NCBI GenBank assembly: GCA_965240325.2
Contig: OZ251227.1
Span: 496,001 to 560,000, forward strand
From: Rebecca billardiae RCC1528
Taxonomy: Eukaryota > Haptophyta
Direction of reading: 5' to 3'
DNA length: 64,000 nucleotides
A model generated the notes under the pieces. That model did not search any database. It was given only the letters and a program-made list of their open reading frames with translations, and was not told where the DNA came from. Shown piece by piece: positions 1 to 9,679 of the stretch; position 1 is the first letter of the stretch, and each line of letters opens with the position of its first letter. The translations under genes and the position numbers were made by a program.

Positions 1-340
1 TCGCCGTGAATGCGGCGCACAGCTCGCGAGCGCGCTCGCGCGGCAGCCCGGCGGCCGCGAGCGCGGTCGCGTCGAGATCGCCACCAGCGCGGAAGAGCGA
101 GCGGTACACAGCCTGCAGGTGGAGTGGCTTGAGACCGCGCGCCGTGCACCACTCCTCGGCGAGCTCGAGATCAAAGATGGACGCCTGGCCCTCGCGCGGC
201 CACTCTGGCACAGTGCGCGCGGCTGAGGGCAAGCGGTTACCCGCGGCGAGCGTCCATGCGTGCGCCCCACCGGCGAGAAGCACGCAGCTCGTCGCAAGGA
301 GCGTCCACGGTCGGCCGGCACGTCGGCCGGCACGCGCCAT
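1..340 (-). CDS. 5' end of an RlmN-like radical SAM methyltransferase, with N-terminal signal (partial)
   Basis: The minus strand is open from an ATG at 340 to the left edge of the window (113 codons, no stop). The first ~30 residues are two basic stretches followed by a hydrophobic run ending Gly-Gly-Ala-His-Ala-Trp, a signal-peptide shape. It is followed by a Ser/Arg-containing stretch that could be a plastid or mitochondrial transit peptide. Residues ~50-113 (IFDLELAEEWCTARGLKPLH and onwards: a Gly-Leu-Lys-Pro turn, then a helix with Tyr-Arg-Ser-Leu-Phe) resemble the small N-terminal helical domain that precedes the radical SAM barrel in RlmN/Cfr enzymes, which methylate C2 of adenine in rRNA and tRNA. 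The CxxxCxxC cluster that would prove it lies outside the window. The start is 178 bp from the start of the divergent FCP1-like gene. The family assignment is inference. Confidence 0.42.
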   Translation of the reverse strand, partial: MARAGRRAGRPWTLLATSCVLLAGGAHAWTLAAGNRLPSAARTVPEWPREGQASIFDLELAEEWCTARGLKPLHLQAVYRSLFRAGGDLDATALAAAGLPRERARELCAAFTA

Positions 341-518
341 CGTCGGGGGTTCGATCGAGCACGTGTTCCGGACACTCCCACATTCGATCCGGCCGGGGCG
401 GGTCCTGCCAACCTTCAGGCTCGGGCGGGAAATCTCCCGGGCCGTGGTCCACTGGCGAGCGGCGTGCTGAACACGCAATCGGAGGCCAGGCAGGAAGGTC
501 ACCGTCCGTGTCGACGCC

Positions 519-1560
519 ATGCCCTCGCGATACCTCGTCCTGCTAGACATGAACGGCTCGCTCTGTTACCGCACCGAAGAGGCCGTCCGAGGTGCTCGTG
601 AAGACCTCTACGTTCGGCGCAAATACTACTACGCCCGGCGCGGCATCGACAAGTTCGTACGCGCCCTGGGCACCAGCGGCAAGTTCGAGATCTGCGTGTA
701 CACGTCCATGATGGGGCACAACGCGGAGGCGGGGCTGAACGCCGTCCTCCGCGAGCGTGAGCACATCTCGCATGTGCTTGACCGCAAGATGAACAAGCCC
801 GACCCCGACGGCGTCAACGACTGGGACACAGTTCGTGACATGGACAAGGTGTGGAGTCGCCTGACCGGGTATGGTCCCGAGCGCACACTGCTTGTGGACA
901 ATGAGGAGCGCAAGTTTAAGGACACGCCCCTCAACGGCATCATCGTGCCCGAGTTTGGGCCAAGAGAGATCCTCTCTCGTGATTCAAGCACGCTGGACGC
1001 CCTGCTGACGTACATGCTGCAGCTAGGCGAGGACGCGCCTGAGGACGTGAGGGTGTACATGCGCGCACGGCCTCCGTTCGACGTCGCCTCTTCAGGCAAG
1101 GAGCTCACTGCACCCTCCACGGCCACGGATGTCCTTGCCAGCACGCTAGCGACGGCGCTTTCGCTCAACGAGACTGAGGTTGATCCTACCAAGATCCCGC
1201 CGGGCATGCGCTTCCACCTGGTGTGCATCGAGAACGGCCAGTTCGTCATGAGCGGAGGCAAGGATGATGTGCGCGCGTCGCGCCCCCCAACAAGGAGACT
1301 GAGCCGGCTCAAAATCCTCCTCACACTCGTGACCCACCTTCCACTCCGGACCGCGCCCCGCTGGACTGTGCTTTCTGCAACCCTGCTGGCTGTGCCGCCC
1401 CGAGCAGGCTCACTACATTGCACGCGGACCGGTGCCAGAGCAGGGGCGCATCGAGCCAAAAATGGATTTCGTTCGGCTGCTGGAGCTCGTGGGCGAGCGC
1501 AAGGTCAAGGTCGAAGCCACTCATGCGCAGCCTGCCGGTGGACGAACTTCGTCGTCCTAG
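519..1560 (+). CDS. FCP1/NIF-type HAD phosphatase-like protein (two exons)
   Basis: HAD-superfamily protein of the FCP1/NLI-interacting-factor group, which includes phosphatases of RNA polymerase II CTD and other phosphoproteins. Exon 1 is 519-1268 and exon 2 is 1408-1560. The 139-nt intron has a GTGCGC donor and a GAGCAG acceptor. The spliced product is 300 aa and ends with a lysine-rich helix and a Thr-Ser-Ser-Ser tail. Without splicing, the reading continues out of frame into low-complexity sequence. Motif I is at residues 10-15 (DMNGSL): nucleophile Asp10 is present, but the usual second Asp of DxDxT is Asn12. Motif II is near residue 64 (CVYTSMM) and motif III near residue 127 (LLVDNEERKF). 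The Asn version is common in protist and plant members, so phosphatase activity is uncertain. It is divergent from the RlmN-like gene. Confidence 0.75.
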
Positions 1561-2518
1561 TGCAGTAGTCAGGCAACACTTCTCGTTCGTGGCCTTTCCC
1601 AATTCCCAGTGGCGGGGCGCCGACCGCGTTGAGTGTTGGTGTTAACGAATTAATTACGGGCGGATCGTCGACGTCAGACTCGGACTATAGTTCCAGAGGC
1701 CCGCTATCTAACTATTTATAATGTAGTATCTTCATCAATTCCATTATACGTCATATACGCCAATACGTAATTAATTAGAGACACCGTTACTTTACTGCTG
1801 ATATAGTCGTCTGCCGCTGCACGACGAATCAGTCGAATCATGCGGCTACTGGCTAGTGCCTAGCCCTAGGGCTAGTGAGTAGTGGCTAGTTATTATTCAT
1901 ACTTAGTGATACGTACTACAATATATATATATATATGATCGGCTACGCCGATCTTCGGGTAGTAAACAACGAAGTTGAGGGCGCACGGCCCTAGCTAGTT
2001 CCGCGCGTGGCTGCGTGCGCCAGCTGCGCGCACCCGCTGCGCCCACGTTGAGCCCATGCGAGCGCCGCGCCTGCGAGCACACGCGGCGGCTCGACACAGC
2101 CGCACGGCAGTGTCGCTCGTGCGCCTGCCCGTGATCAGTCTCAGCTCTGAGGCGCGCGCTCAGGAGGGCTGCGGCCGGGCCGAGCGCGATCTGCGCAGAC
2201 GGTACAGCCCGTGGTGGCTCATGGGCAGCCCGAGCCCAAAGCCCACCTCCGCCATCCGCGTCACAGCCGGCCGCTCCAGCCGAGGTCTCGCGTGCTGCGC
2301 TGCAGCCGTGCTCGGCCGAACTGGACGCCCGCCGAGCCGAAGCCGGGCACGCGGCTGATGAGCAGTGGTAGCCAGGCGAAGCCGTCGTCGCGGGCGAAGC
2401 TGCGCTGGGTGATGCGGCTGAGCAGTCGGGTTATACAGATTAGTTACAGTAAACGCCGGCGAAGCGCGCGCTCCCGGAGACCACCTCGGCCCGACACTGG
2501 CGGATCACCCGGCAGTCG
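1561..2518. other. Intergenic: AT-rich spacer then GC-rich non-coding DNA
   Basis: From about 1640 to 1960 the sequence is AT-rich, full of short palindromic CTAG/TAAT words, with an (AT)n run at 1920-1936. From about 1980 to 2518 it is GC-rich again. Short open stretches occur in several frames there, but none has a recognisable domain or consistent coding character. No RNA gene was recognised. Confidence 0.6.
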
Positions 2519-3163
2519 TCAGCCGTCTGACGCGTAGCGCGTCGACAAATGGCTGCTGACGGCGTAAAATCGGCCTGCGCGGCGGATGGAACGGCTGAAA
2601 GGCGAGGCCACGACGCCACCCAACTGGCGCACGCGCGTGCGGCCGGCGGTGCGGCGCAGCTCGGTCACTGCCACCGCTCCCGCGGGCTGCTCACTCACGC
2701 CGAGCGCTGTGTTTGACCACGAGACAGTGCCGTCGCCCGCGATGGCAGCTGCAAGCTGATCGTGCGCTCGCCGCTCCCAGACGATGCAGCAGCCACGGAC
2801 GTCACACACGGCACGGGGCGAGTGTGCCTCGAGCCTGCACCACATCTTCGCCCGCGGCTGCCCTCGCAAGGCGATGTAGGTCACACGCCGCGCACCGCGC
2901 GCGTGGCCGTGATGGGTCGGCACAGCCCAGTCAAAGACACGGCATCGTATCGCCCTCTGGCCGCCAGCAGCATCACCTCTGCCGTCTGCGAGCGACTCGT
3001 AGTTGCAGCAGCAGCTGCCAAGAGCTTGCCACAAAGAAACTGCGCGACGGGCGTCAGCGCCGACGCGCGTGGACGCGGGTCGGCACCGGGGCGGGGCGCG
3101 AGGGGGGAAAGAGGCACGAATGCGATGCCGACGGCCGTTGGGACCCACCGCAGCCGCGCGCAC
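2519..3163 (-). CDS. Hypothetical open reading frame, possibly a decayed gene
   Basis: A 214-codon minus-strand frame. Its first third is Arg/Pro/Ala-rich low complexity. The middle (roughly residues 75-170) has a more protein-like composition, with Trp, Tyr, Phe, Ile and several Cys (for example MWCRLEAHSP and CCIVWERRAHDQLAAA). A second open frame overlaps upstream (ending near 2881), so the real gene could be spliced or frameshifted. I recognise no family. It sits between a non-coding spacer and the AT-rich island that follows. It could be a genuine small gene, a pseudogene or chance openness in GC-rich DNA. Confidence 0.25.
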   Translation of the reverse strand: MRAAAVGPNGRRHRIRASFPPRAPPRCRPASTRVGADARRAVSLWQALGSCCCNYESLADGRGDAAGGQRAIRCRVFDWAVPTHHGHARGARRVTYIALRGQPRAKMWCRLEAHSPRAVCDVRGCCIVWERRAHDQLAAAIAGDGTVSWSNTALGVSEQPAGAVAVTELRRTAGRTRVRQLGGVVASPFSRSIRRAGRFYAVSSHLSTRYASDG

Positions 3164-3289
3164 CTGCGCTGAGTCTGTCGGATTGAACGATCGTGCGGCG
3201 GCGGCCTACATGGGCAGTGGCGGCTTTCTGCGTTCGGAGCCTCGGCTGCCCGCCCGTCAATGCGCGAGCTATAAAGGCCGTACCATGGC

Positions 3290-4008
3290 ATAGTATTAAT
3301 CATGAAGGGAGATATTATGAAGATTTGTCCGCTCAAGTTTATCGTTCATATTCGTCAAGCTCTCCCGGTGAGTCCCGGACGCGCCGGCATTAAATGGGAG
3401 AGAATCAAGGGTCGTGCGTGAAGCGGTAGAAATTCTTATGCTCATGAGATTTCATCAGGCCCGTCAGGATTGCCACCCGCATTGACGTCGTATCAGTAGA
3501 TGACCAAAACTATATCAGCAAGGGTAGCTTGATAACCATATGATACAAGGGCGCGCGGGAACGTCGATTCAAGCTGCCCGCGCAATACCATATCGCGTCG
3601 CTTTGATGAATCTGAGCAGTGAACAGCTATCCAGAGAATTAGTTCGATATCTCACCTTTTTATGGTCAGTTCAACACACGAATCTTGACTATCAGAAAGG
3701 TATCAGAGATGACTTCGTCTATTTGATTCCGATTTCTTCTATTACTTACTATCCAAGGATTAAGGAGCAGTACAAACGCAATCATGAGCAGCGAAATGGG
3801 GTCTCTATGCTGCGGATTTCACACCTAAATCCGCCTACAAAAATCCCCCAAATCCTGCGCGCATCCTCTTTTTTGATTTTGCGGAGCACGTGCGCCGCCC
3901 CCCCCGGCTTTCGCTCACGCTCAGACCTTTCGGGGGGGGCGTGCGCCATTATTTAATATATATAATATACTTACGTAGCTAGCAGTATATCACTGCGCGA
4001 CTCGGTGA
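3290..4008 (+). other. AT-rich compositional island with a short foreign-looking ORF
   Basis: From about 3290 to 3900 GC content drops visibly and codon choice in the frame 3540-3956 (138 codons) is AT-ending. The part beginning MNLSSEQLSRELVRYL and continuing through residues ~25-90 is rich in Tyr, Ile, Lys and Asn, unlike any neighbour. The last ~40 codons run into low-complexity sequence, so the ORF is probably truncated or decayed. No family is recognised. The region closes with a GC-rich hairpin (3890-3945) followed by a TATATAAT run. Organelle-derived, viral or transposon-derived DNA are all possible. Confidence 0.4.
3888..3948. repeat. Inverted repeat/hairpin with poly-C and poly-G arms
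   Basis: The left arm (GTGCGCCGCCCCCCCCGGC) and the right arm (a run of G followed by CGTGCGCC) are near-complementary around a loop that includes TTCGCTCACGCTCAGACC. A transcript would form a strong stem. It borders the AT-rich island on its right side. Confidence 0.6.
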
Positions 4009-5620
4009 CTACGCCGCGGTGCTGCGGACGCCCGGCGGGACGGCGCGCGCGGCCAGGAGCTTTGCATCACGCCGAGACTTGGCAGCTGCGCCGTACTTCT
4101 GCACCTTCTCCGCACGCCGCTGATTCGCCGTCGCCTGCTGCTTCAGCGCTGCGCGTGGTGCAGCCAGCACACCCTGCTGCGAGTTGTGCGGCGCAAGCAG
4201 ACGGCTTGCCGGCTGCTGCGGCCGCTGCGGCTGCGGCTGCTGCGGCTGCGGCTGCTGCGGCTGCGGCTGCGGCTGCTGCGGCTGCACCGCCTGTGGCACG
4301 AAGGCGTGCGTCGCGGCGAACTCAGAGTGGTGCGCCTCGATCTTCTGGCGCACGTGGCGCCGCCACTCCTCCTTCTGCTGCTTTTTCTGCTGCTCGGCCA
4401 GCCTGCGCTGCTCCGCAATCTGCAGCGCTTTCACTGCCGGCTTGCCTGCCGACGTCGCGGGCGCTCGCGCCTGCACGGCCGCGCCCACGTTGAACGCGAC
4501 CGGCTCCTGCGCACACAGTGCGCGAGCACGGGCGAGGGCCGCGGAGTTGAGGCACGTGCGCGGCGCGCTCGGGCTCGCTTCGCAACTTGTCGCGCATGCA
4601 TCGACCGTCCGGCCAGCACGCCGCACGTGCGCGTGCCAAGGCGCACGCTCCGCGGCGCAGCGCAGCGCGCGCACCGTCAGCCGCTGCACCGAGCGCATCG
4701 GCACAAACGGAGAGCGCTCGAGGGCGGGCACCCGCGGCACGGGCCGGGAGGCGGCAGCGGCGGCGGTGGCGAGCGTCTGGCCCAAGTGCGTACCCGGACA
4801 GCGCTGGACCACCGCCGGCTGCGTCGGCCGCACCCGGCGCACCTTGTCGCACGCGCGCTGCTTGGCCTCCGCCCGCTTGGTGCGGTGCATGCGTGCCGCC
4901 TGCTTGCGCGCCTCCACCTTGCTCCGGATGAGCTCGACTGCGCGGGGACGGGCGCGGGCGGGCAAGGTCGATTGCGCGTAAGCATGTGCGTGCGCGAAGA
5001 TCGCCGAGGGTCCTAGTCCCGCGGCGCCGCGGGCCGTCGCACGCGCACGCCTGCGCTCCGTCCTCTGCAAGGCGCGCGCACAGGTCGCCCATGCGCACAC
5101 CTCGGCGAGCGTCCATGGCGTCCGCCTGCTGCGCCGCGCCGTCGTCGTCGGACGCGTCGTCGACCGTGGTTGTGTTCGCGTCAGCTTTCGCCATCGGCAC
5201 CGTGCTCGAGCGCCTGCGCGCCCAGCCCGGGCTCTGCAGCAGCGAGCGCTGGCGCACCATCGGCGCGACGTCCTCGTCCGCCTCGTGCTGCGCGGCCGAG
5301 GCACGCGCGGGCTCGGTCTTCTTGATCGGGGACGGCGATGGGCTGAGCTTGGGTGTGCCTGTATTCTTTGCCGACTCGCCCTTGCCCGTGTCCGCGACAG
5401 CCTGGGCCTGTGCGCGCGGGGAGGGGCTGGGCTCGCGCGCGCGGCGCGGTGAGCGCGAGGGCGGCGCGGGAGATGCCTTGTGATGCTCTGCCTCAGCGGG
5501 GGCATCACCCAGCTGAGCTTGGAGCTGCTTGATGAGCTGCTCGGACTTGGAGTTCGCCTTCAGGCCGTGCTGCTTCGCCAGAAGCTGCAGCTCGCGGCGT
5601 GAGAGTGCGTGGAGGTCCAT
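4009..5620 (-). CDS. SAP-domain protein (three exons), putative nucleic-acid-binding protein
   Basis: Begins at ATG 5620 with a 35-residue SAP motif (MDLHALSRRELQLLAKQHGL, then KSEQLIKQL), a helix-extended loop-helix that usually binds scaffold-attachment DNA or RNA. Exon 1 is 5101-5620, exon 2 is 4675-5012, exon 3 is 4009-4506, giving 451 aa. The first intron (88 nt, GTGTGC...CTAG) switches frame. The second (168 nt, GTGCGC...GCGCAG) is a multiple of three with no stop. After its removal the join reads RLT-EPVAFN, which resembles a TPX2-type short motif (weak). The middle is Ser/Pro-rich with possible SPSP phosphorylation sites. The C-terminal exon has a basic coiled coil (AEQRRLAEQQKKQQKEEWRR) and a Gln-Pro repeat encoded by CTG/CGG tracts at 4218-4280. 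Function is unknown; nuclear or spindle-related is a guess. Confidence 0.6.
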
Positions 5621-5861
5621 GAGTCGCGGGTCGCGAGAGAGAGATCGGCAGATCGCTGAATCGTTGGACGGACGAAATCTCTCACGGCCGGGCGTTTCAT
5701 CGCCCTTCCCGCTCGCAAGCTTGGTCCTGATGAAACGGGCGCGCGAGCTGCTTGTGCCTGAAAGTTCGCCTTTGCTTCCGCACGCCCGCCCGCGCCCGGC
5801 CCGCGACCTTGACCGCGGTTTGAACGACTCCCAGCACCGCGCTCATCGCCACGACGCTGTC

Positions 5862-8420
5862 ATGGCCGGGGCCGACGGCGAGCAGCCGCGCAGCCCGCTT
5901 AGCCCCATCACGCCGGTGAACCTGCGCCCGCGAGCAAACATCCTCCACCAGCTCAAGCGCGACGAGCCTCTCACGCCGCTCGACCTGCGCGGTGTCAAAG
6001 CTGCGCCGAGCGAGGCCGAGCAAGCTGAGACGGAGCCAGCGGCACCCGCGCCAATCCCGGTACCGCAGCCGGTGCCCAAGCCGGAGAGTAAGCGTGTGAA
6101 CGTGACCACCGCCGCTTCCCAGCCGGTGCAGCCCGCGGCCGCGGCTGCACCTGCGTCCACTGCCGGCGCGGCGCTGCCGCCGGTCTCACGCGCGCAGTCG
6201 GCCGTGGGCATCTGCGCTTTCGCCCTCGACGAGAGCGTGCCCTTGGTCGCCGCGGCGTGCTGGGCCGAGCTGCAGCAGCGCGGCGCAGATGCCACACACA
6301 CCGGCCTCTTCCGCGTCGAAGGCGCCGCCGACGAGCTCGAGCAGATGGAGCGCGACCTCTCAGACTCGAACCAGCTGCCGGCTGAGGTGCTCCTCATCGT
6401 GCGCGCGGCGAGCACCGACTGCGTCGCGACAATGCTCAAGCGCACGATCGCGACGGCCGCGGAGCATCCGCTCTTCTCGCTGGATGAGGTCTCGCAGCTC
6501 GAGGCCGCGGTCGACGAGGAGGCCGCCGCCAACGTGCGCGACGCGATGCCGGAGGGCCGCGGCGACATTGTGCGCTTTGTGACGGACGCGGCGGCGCGCG
6601 TCGCCTCGCACGAGAAGAAGACGCGGATGGGCGTGCGCGCGCTCGCGACGGTGCTCGCGCCGTGCCTCTTTCGGATGCCCGACTCGAGCGAGCCGATGGA
6701 GATGCTCCAGGCCGCGCGGCGCTCGGTGCAGCTCACGGCCAAGCTCCTGGAGGGCGCGCGCCACCGCCTGCCGCCCGTGGAGGTGGCCGCGCCCGGCAGC
6801 GCGCACGCGGAGGCGGACGCGCCGGGCTGCGAGATCGGCGCCTTCTTCCCGCCGCCGCCGCCGCTGCTCGCGTCTGGCGGCCTCTCGCCAAGCCCAGTCC
6901 CCTCCGAGTGCTCCCTCGTCGCCGCCGCCGCCTCGGACGCGTGCGGCGAGCCGAGCGTCGCCGGCAGCGCGCACGACGGGTGCGCCGAGTGTGCGCGTGA
7001 CGAGGTGTTTGCGCCGCTCGAGCTGGACGCGGACGGCGAGGGCGCGTGGCCCGAGCTGGAGGAGGCGGCCTCGTCGAGCGACAGCCCGGAGGGCCTCGAT
7101 GCCAAGGGCTTCGTCTCCGCGGCGGAGGTGGCGCTCTCGCAGGTCATGCTGCTCGTCGAGCCCGCGGCGCGGCCCCCGCCCACGCCCGCGGCCGGCAGCG
7201 ACGGCGACGGGTGTGGGTGTGCGGACGAGGAGAGCATCGGCTTCCACGAGGGCACGCCGCTCTCGTCCTCTCTCTCGGCCGCGTCCGGCCCGCGCAGCAT
7301 GCCCGTGCCGTGCAGCCCCGCCGAGCAGCTGCTGCCGCGCCTCTCCACCGCGTCGGACGAGGAGCGGCAGCGCGGCGGCGCCGCGGGCAGCACGGAGCAG
7401 GCGCTCGAGCAGCTGATGCGCTCGATGCCCACGCCCGAGCTGCCCACGCCCGAGCCGAGCCGCGCGGCGGCGGCGGTGATCGAGGCGATCCGCGCGGAGG
7501 GCATCGAGCCCGACCTGCTCGCGATGCAGTCAGACGAGCCCGGCTGCACGCGTGCGGAGGAGAAGCTGTACGCCCTGTTTGCGCGCTCGATGCTCACGAC
7601 GCCGACGCCGCAGCGCCCGCCGCTCGGGCCGTTCACCATCTTCGAGGGCGGCGAGGAGGAGGAGGCGGAGGAGGGCGCGGGCGGGCTCTCGCGCGCGCTG
7701 CAGCAGGCGGCGCGGGGCGGAGGGAGCGCGTGCTCCGACGCGAGCCCGTCCACGCACTCGAGCTCGACCGAGGCCGCCTCGCGCGACGCGTCGCCGGGCG
7801 CGGAGGCGGTGGCGCTGGCGTCGCCGGGCGGTGCGCTCGGCGCTGCGGCCGCCCGCGGCGAGGGCGGCGGGGGCGTGCGCGGGGGCGCGCCCGCGTACGG
7901 TCGCGCGCTCTGGCCCGCGGTGACGGCCGTCGCCTCGCTCGCCGTCGCGGCAGCTGGCATGGCCTGCTTCTCCGCGCCGCCGATGCACGCGCCACAGCCG
8001 GCGGTGCAGCCGCTCGTGCGCGAGGGCGAGGGCCCGCCCATCGCGCAGGCGGTACGCACGCTGCACCGGCTCGAGCGCGCGTCGGCACGCGCGCCGGTGG
8101 TGGACTGGCACGTCGAGTTCGCACCGCCGCGGCGCGCACCGCGCTCCGCCGGTGTGCTCGCGGCGATCGCTTCCCGGTACGCGCTTGCCGACGCGCTCCA
8201 GATTGGCCTCGACGAGGTGGCGCTCCCGGACGTGGCAGACCCTTTCGGTGACGCGCCCCCAGCGCGCGGCGGAGCGTCGGTCTCGTGGGCGCCGGAGTGG
8301 TCTATGCAGCCTCGCTTCAACCCGCTGTCCGCGCTGGCGCAGCAGCGCGCGGACGCGTGGCTCGATCGGCTCGGCGTGCACCCGGCTGGCGGCGATGGGG
8401 GTGAGCCCCACGCGCACTGA
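5862..8420 (+). CDS. RhoGAP-domain protein with C-terminal transmembrane anchor
   Basis: 852 residues, uninterrupted. The RhoGAP fold covers roughly residues 125-305. The arginine finger sits in GLFRVEGAADELEQ (Arg near residue 149), and the conserved helix corresponding to the family's LAxxxxPxLxR is VRALATVLAPCLFR. Such domains stimulate GTP hydrolysis by Rho/Rac/Cdc42 GTPases. The region after the domain is acidic, Ser/Pro-rich and apparently disordered. A single hydrophobic span (WPAVTAVASLAVAAAGMACF, ~residues 684-703) near the C-terminus suggests anchoring to an internal membrane, with about 150 residues beyond it. The first in-frame ATG giving a clean N-terminus (MAGADGEQPRSP) was chosen; an upstream ATG at 5727 remains possible. 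The gene is divergent from the SAP gene, sharing ~240 bp. Confidence 0.75.
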   Translation: MAGADGEQPRSPLSPITPVNLRPRANILHQLKRDEPLTPLDLRGVKAAPSEAEQAETEPAAPAPIPVPQPVPKPESKRVNVTTAASQPVQPAAAAAPASTAGAALPPVSRAQSAVGICAFALDESVPLVAAACWAELQQRGADATHTGLFRVEGAADELEQMERDLSDSNQLPAEVLLIVRAASTDCVATMLKRTIATAAEHPLFSLDEVSQLEAAVDEEAAANVRDAMPEGRGDIVRFVTDAAARVASHEKKTRMGVRALATVLAPCLFRMPDSSEPMEMLQAARRSVQLTAKLLEGARHRLPPVEVAAPGSAHAEADAPGCEIGAFFPPPPPLLASGGLSPSPVPSECSLVAAAASDACGEPSVAGSAHDGCAECARDEVFAPLELDADGEGAWPELEEAASSSDSPEGLDAKGFVSAAEVALSQVMLLVEPAARPPPTPAAGSDGDGCGCADEESIGFHEGTPLSSSLSAASGPRSMPVPCSPAEQLLPRLSTASDEERQRGGAAGSTEQALEQLMRSMPTPELPTPEPSRAAAAVIEAIRAEGIEPDLLAMQSDEPGCTRAEEKLYALFARSMLTTPTPQRPPLGPFTIFEGGEEEEAEEGAGGLSRALQQAARGGGSACSDASPSTHSSSTEAASRDASPGAEAVALASPGGALGAAAARGEGGGGVRGGAPAYGRALWPAVTAVASLAVAAAGMACFSAPPMHAPQPAVQPLVREGEGPPIAQAVRTLHRLERASARAPVVDWHVEFAPPRRAPRSAGVLAAIASRYALADALQIGLDEVALPDVADPFGDAPPARGGASVSWAPEWSMQPRFNPLSALAQQRADAWLDRLGVHPAGGDGGEPHAH

Positions 8421-9679
8421 CTCCAGCTGAGCGCGCCAGGCGAGAGCCAACTCGCCGATTGACCCCCTCCCGGCCCAGGCCTGTCGGCGGCGATGGCTGC
8501 GACATGCGCGCGGCCCACGGCCACCATGACCAGCGTGCCGCGCCTCGCTGGCGACCGCGGATGGACCACGACCGTCTGCCCGCGAAGGAAAGATCGCGAC
8601 TGGCGACCTTCCGTCATCCGCCGGTGCTGCACGTCGCGCGCACGGCAAGGTTCATCGTGAGCACATCCTCAAAACTACCTGTCGTGCTGCGCCAGTGCTT
8701 GCACTGGCACTCTATCTGACTCACGGGCTTGCCGCTTCAAGTTCAAGGTGGCCCCGCTTCCCATCCCTCGGGTCCCCTGCCAGGCCGGGCCGCCCCGAGT
8801 GGCCGCCCCGACCGTCGGCGTCGTCACGATTTAGTTCGGTCTTCAGAGTTCGGACCGCGGACGATTATTCGTCGCATCATCCGTAGTGATCCGACTGATC
8901 CGAGGCTGACGGGCGCTGAGTCTGACGCGATCGAGCCGATCGACGCGAACGCACGCTGTCGCACGCGCGCTGGCGGCTGGGGCTGGGCGGCCCGCCGGCG
9001 GCGGCCCGGCGGGCCCGGCGGCCGGGCGGCGCTGGGCGGCTGGCAACGCCGCGACGCAACGCAACGTCGGTGCTGCCAACGGACCTGGCCCGTAGTCCTG
9101 GGCTCCTGGCAACGGTAGGCCGGCGGGGCTCCACGCTACGCGCTCCGCCCTGCACCGCGGGCCATATTCCCATAAATAAATCTATGAAGCAGTCTAAACT
9201 AGCTAGCTACGTACTCGAAATTATGCGAAGATAAATAAATTTACTTTTTACTGAATTACTGACGTAGCTAACTCATCGGCCAACAGGTAGTTTACTAGTT
9301 CAGTCACTTCAGTCCGACGGTGCAGCAGAATACTAACTGAACTAGCCCGGTAGGTTAAGTAATACGTTACCGGAGGCATATTTAGATATTAATGATATAT
9401 ATATTATATATTAATATAGCTAGCTATATATATATATATATATGTATCCGATCGTGCTGTTGAAGTACTAGCAGTGCCTGGTGATGACTACTATGCTACG
9501 GTGAGACAGTGACATCGTTGCCGGACTGCGTCTGCGGCGGCGGTCTCGGGTCTGCGGCTGCGCCATCGTGATCGCGGTGATCGGCACGATGCGGCATGCC
9601 GCGCTGCTGCGGGGCCGCCTGCGGCACTGTATAGTGTGTCTGTGACATGACATGAATCGAAGCGGCCTCTGGCGGTGGA
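8421..9679. other. Intergenic region with AT-rich core
   Basis: 8421-9115 is GC-rich with no convincing coding. 9120-9165 is one copy of a dispersed repeat also present inverted at 47921-47965. 9166-9460 is AT-rich, with TTTAAT and TAGCTAGC words and a (TA)n run at about 9421-9443. 9460-9679 returns to high GC. No gene is seen. Confidence 0.55.

Noticed and set aside
5843-8632. 929-codon minus-strand frame opposite the RhoGAP gene
   Set aside because: Ser/Ala/Pro-rich antisense reading; no domain, whereas the plus strand has an intact RhoGAP Arg finger.
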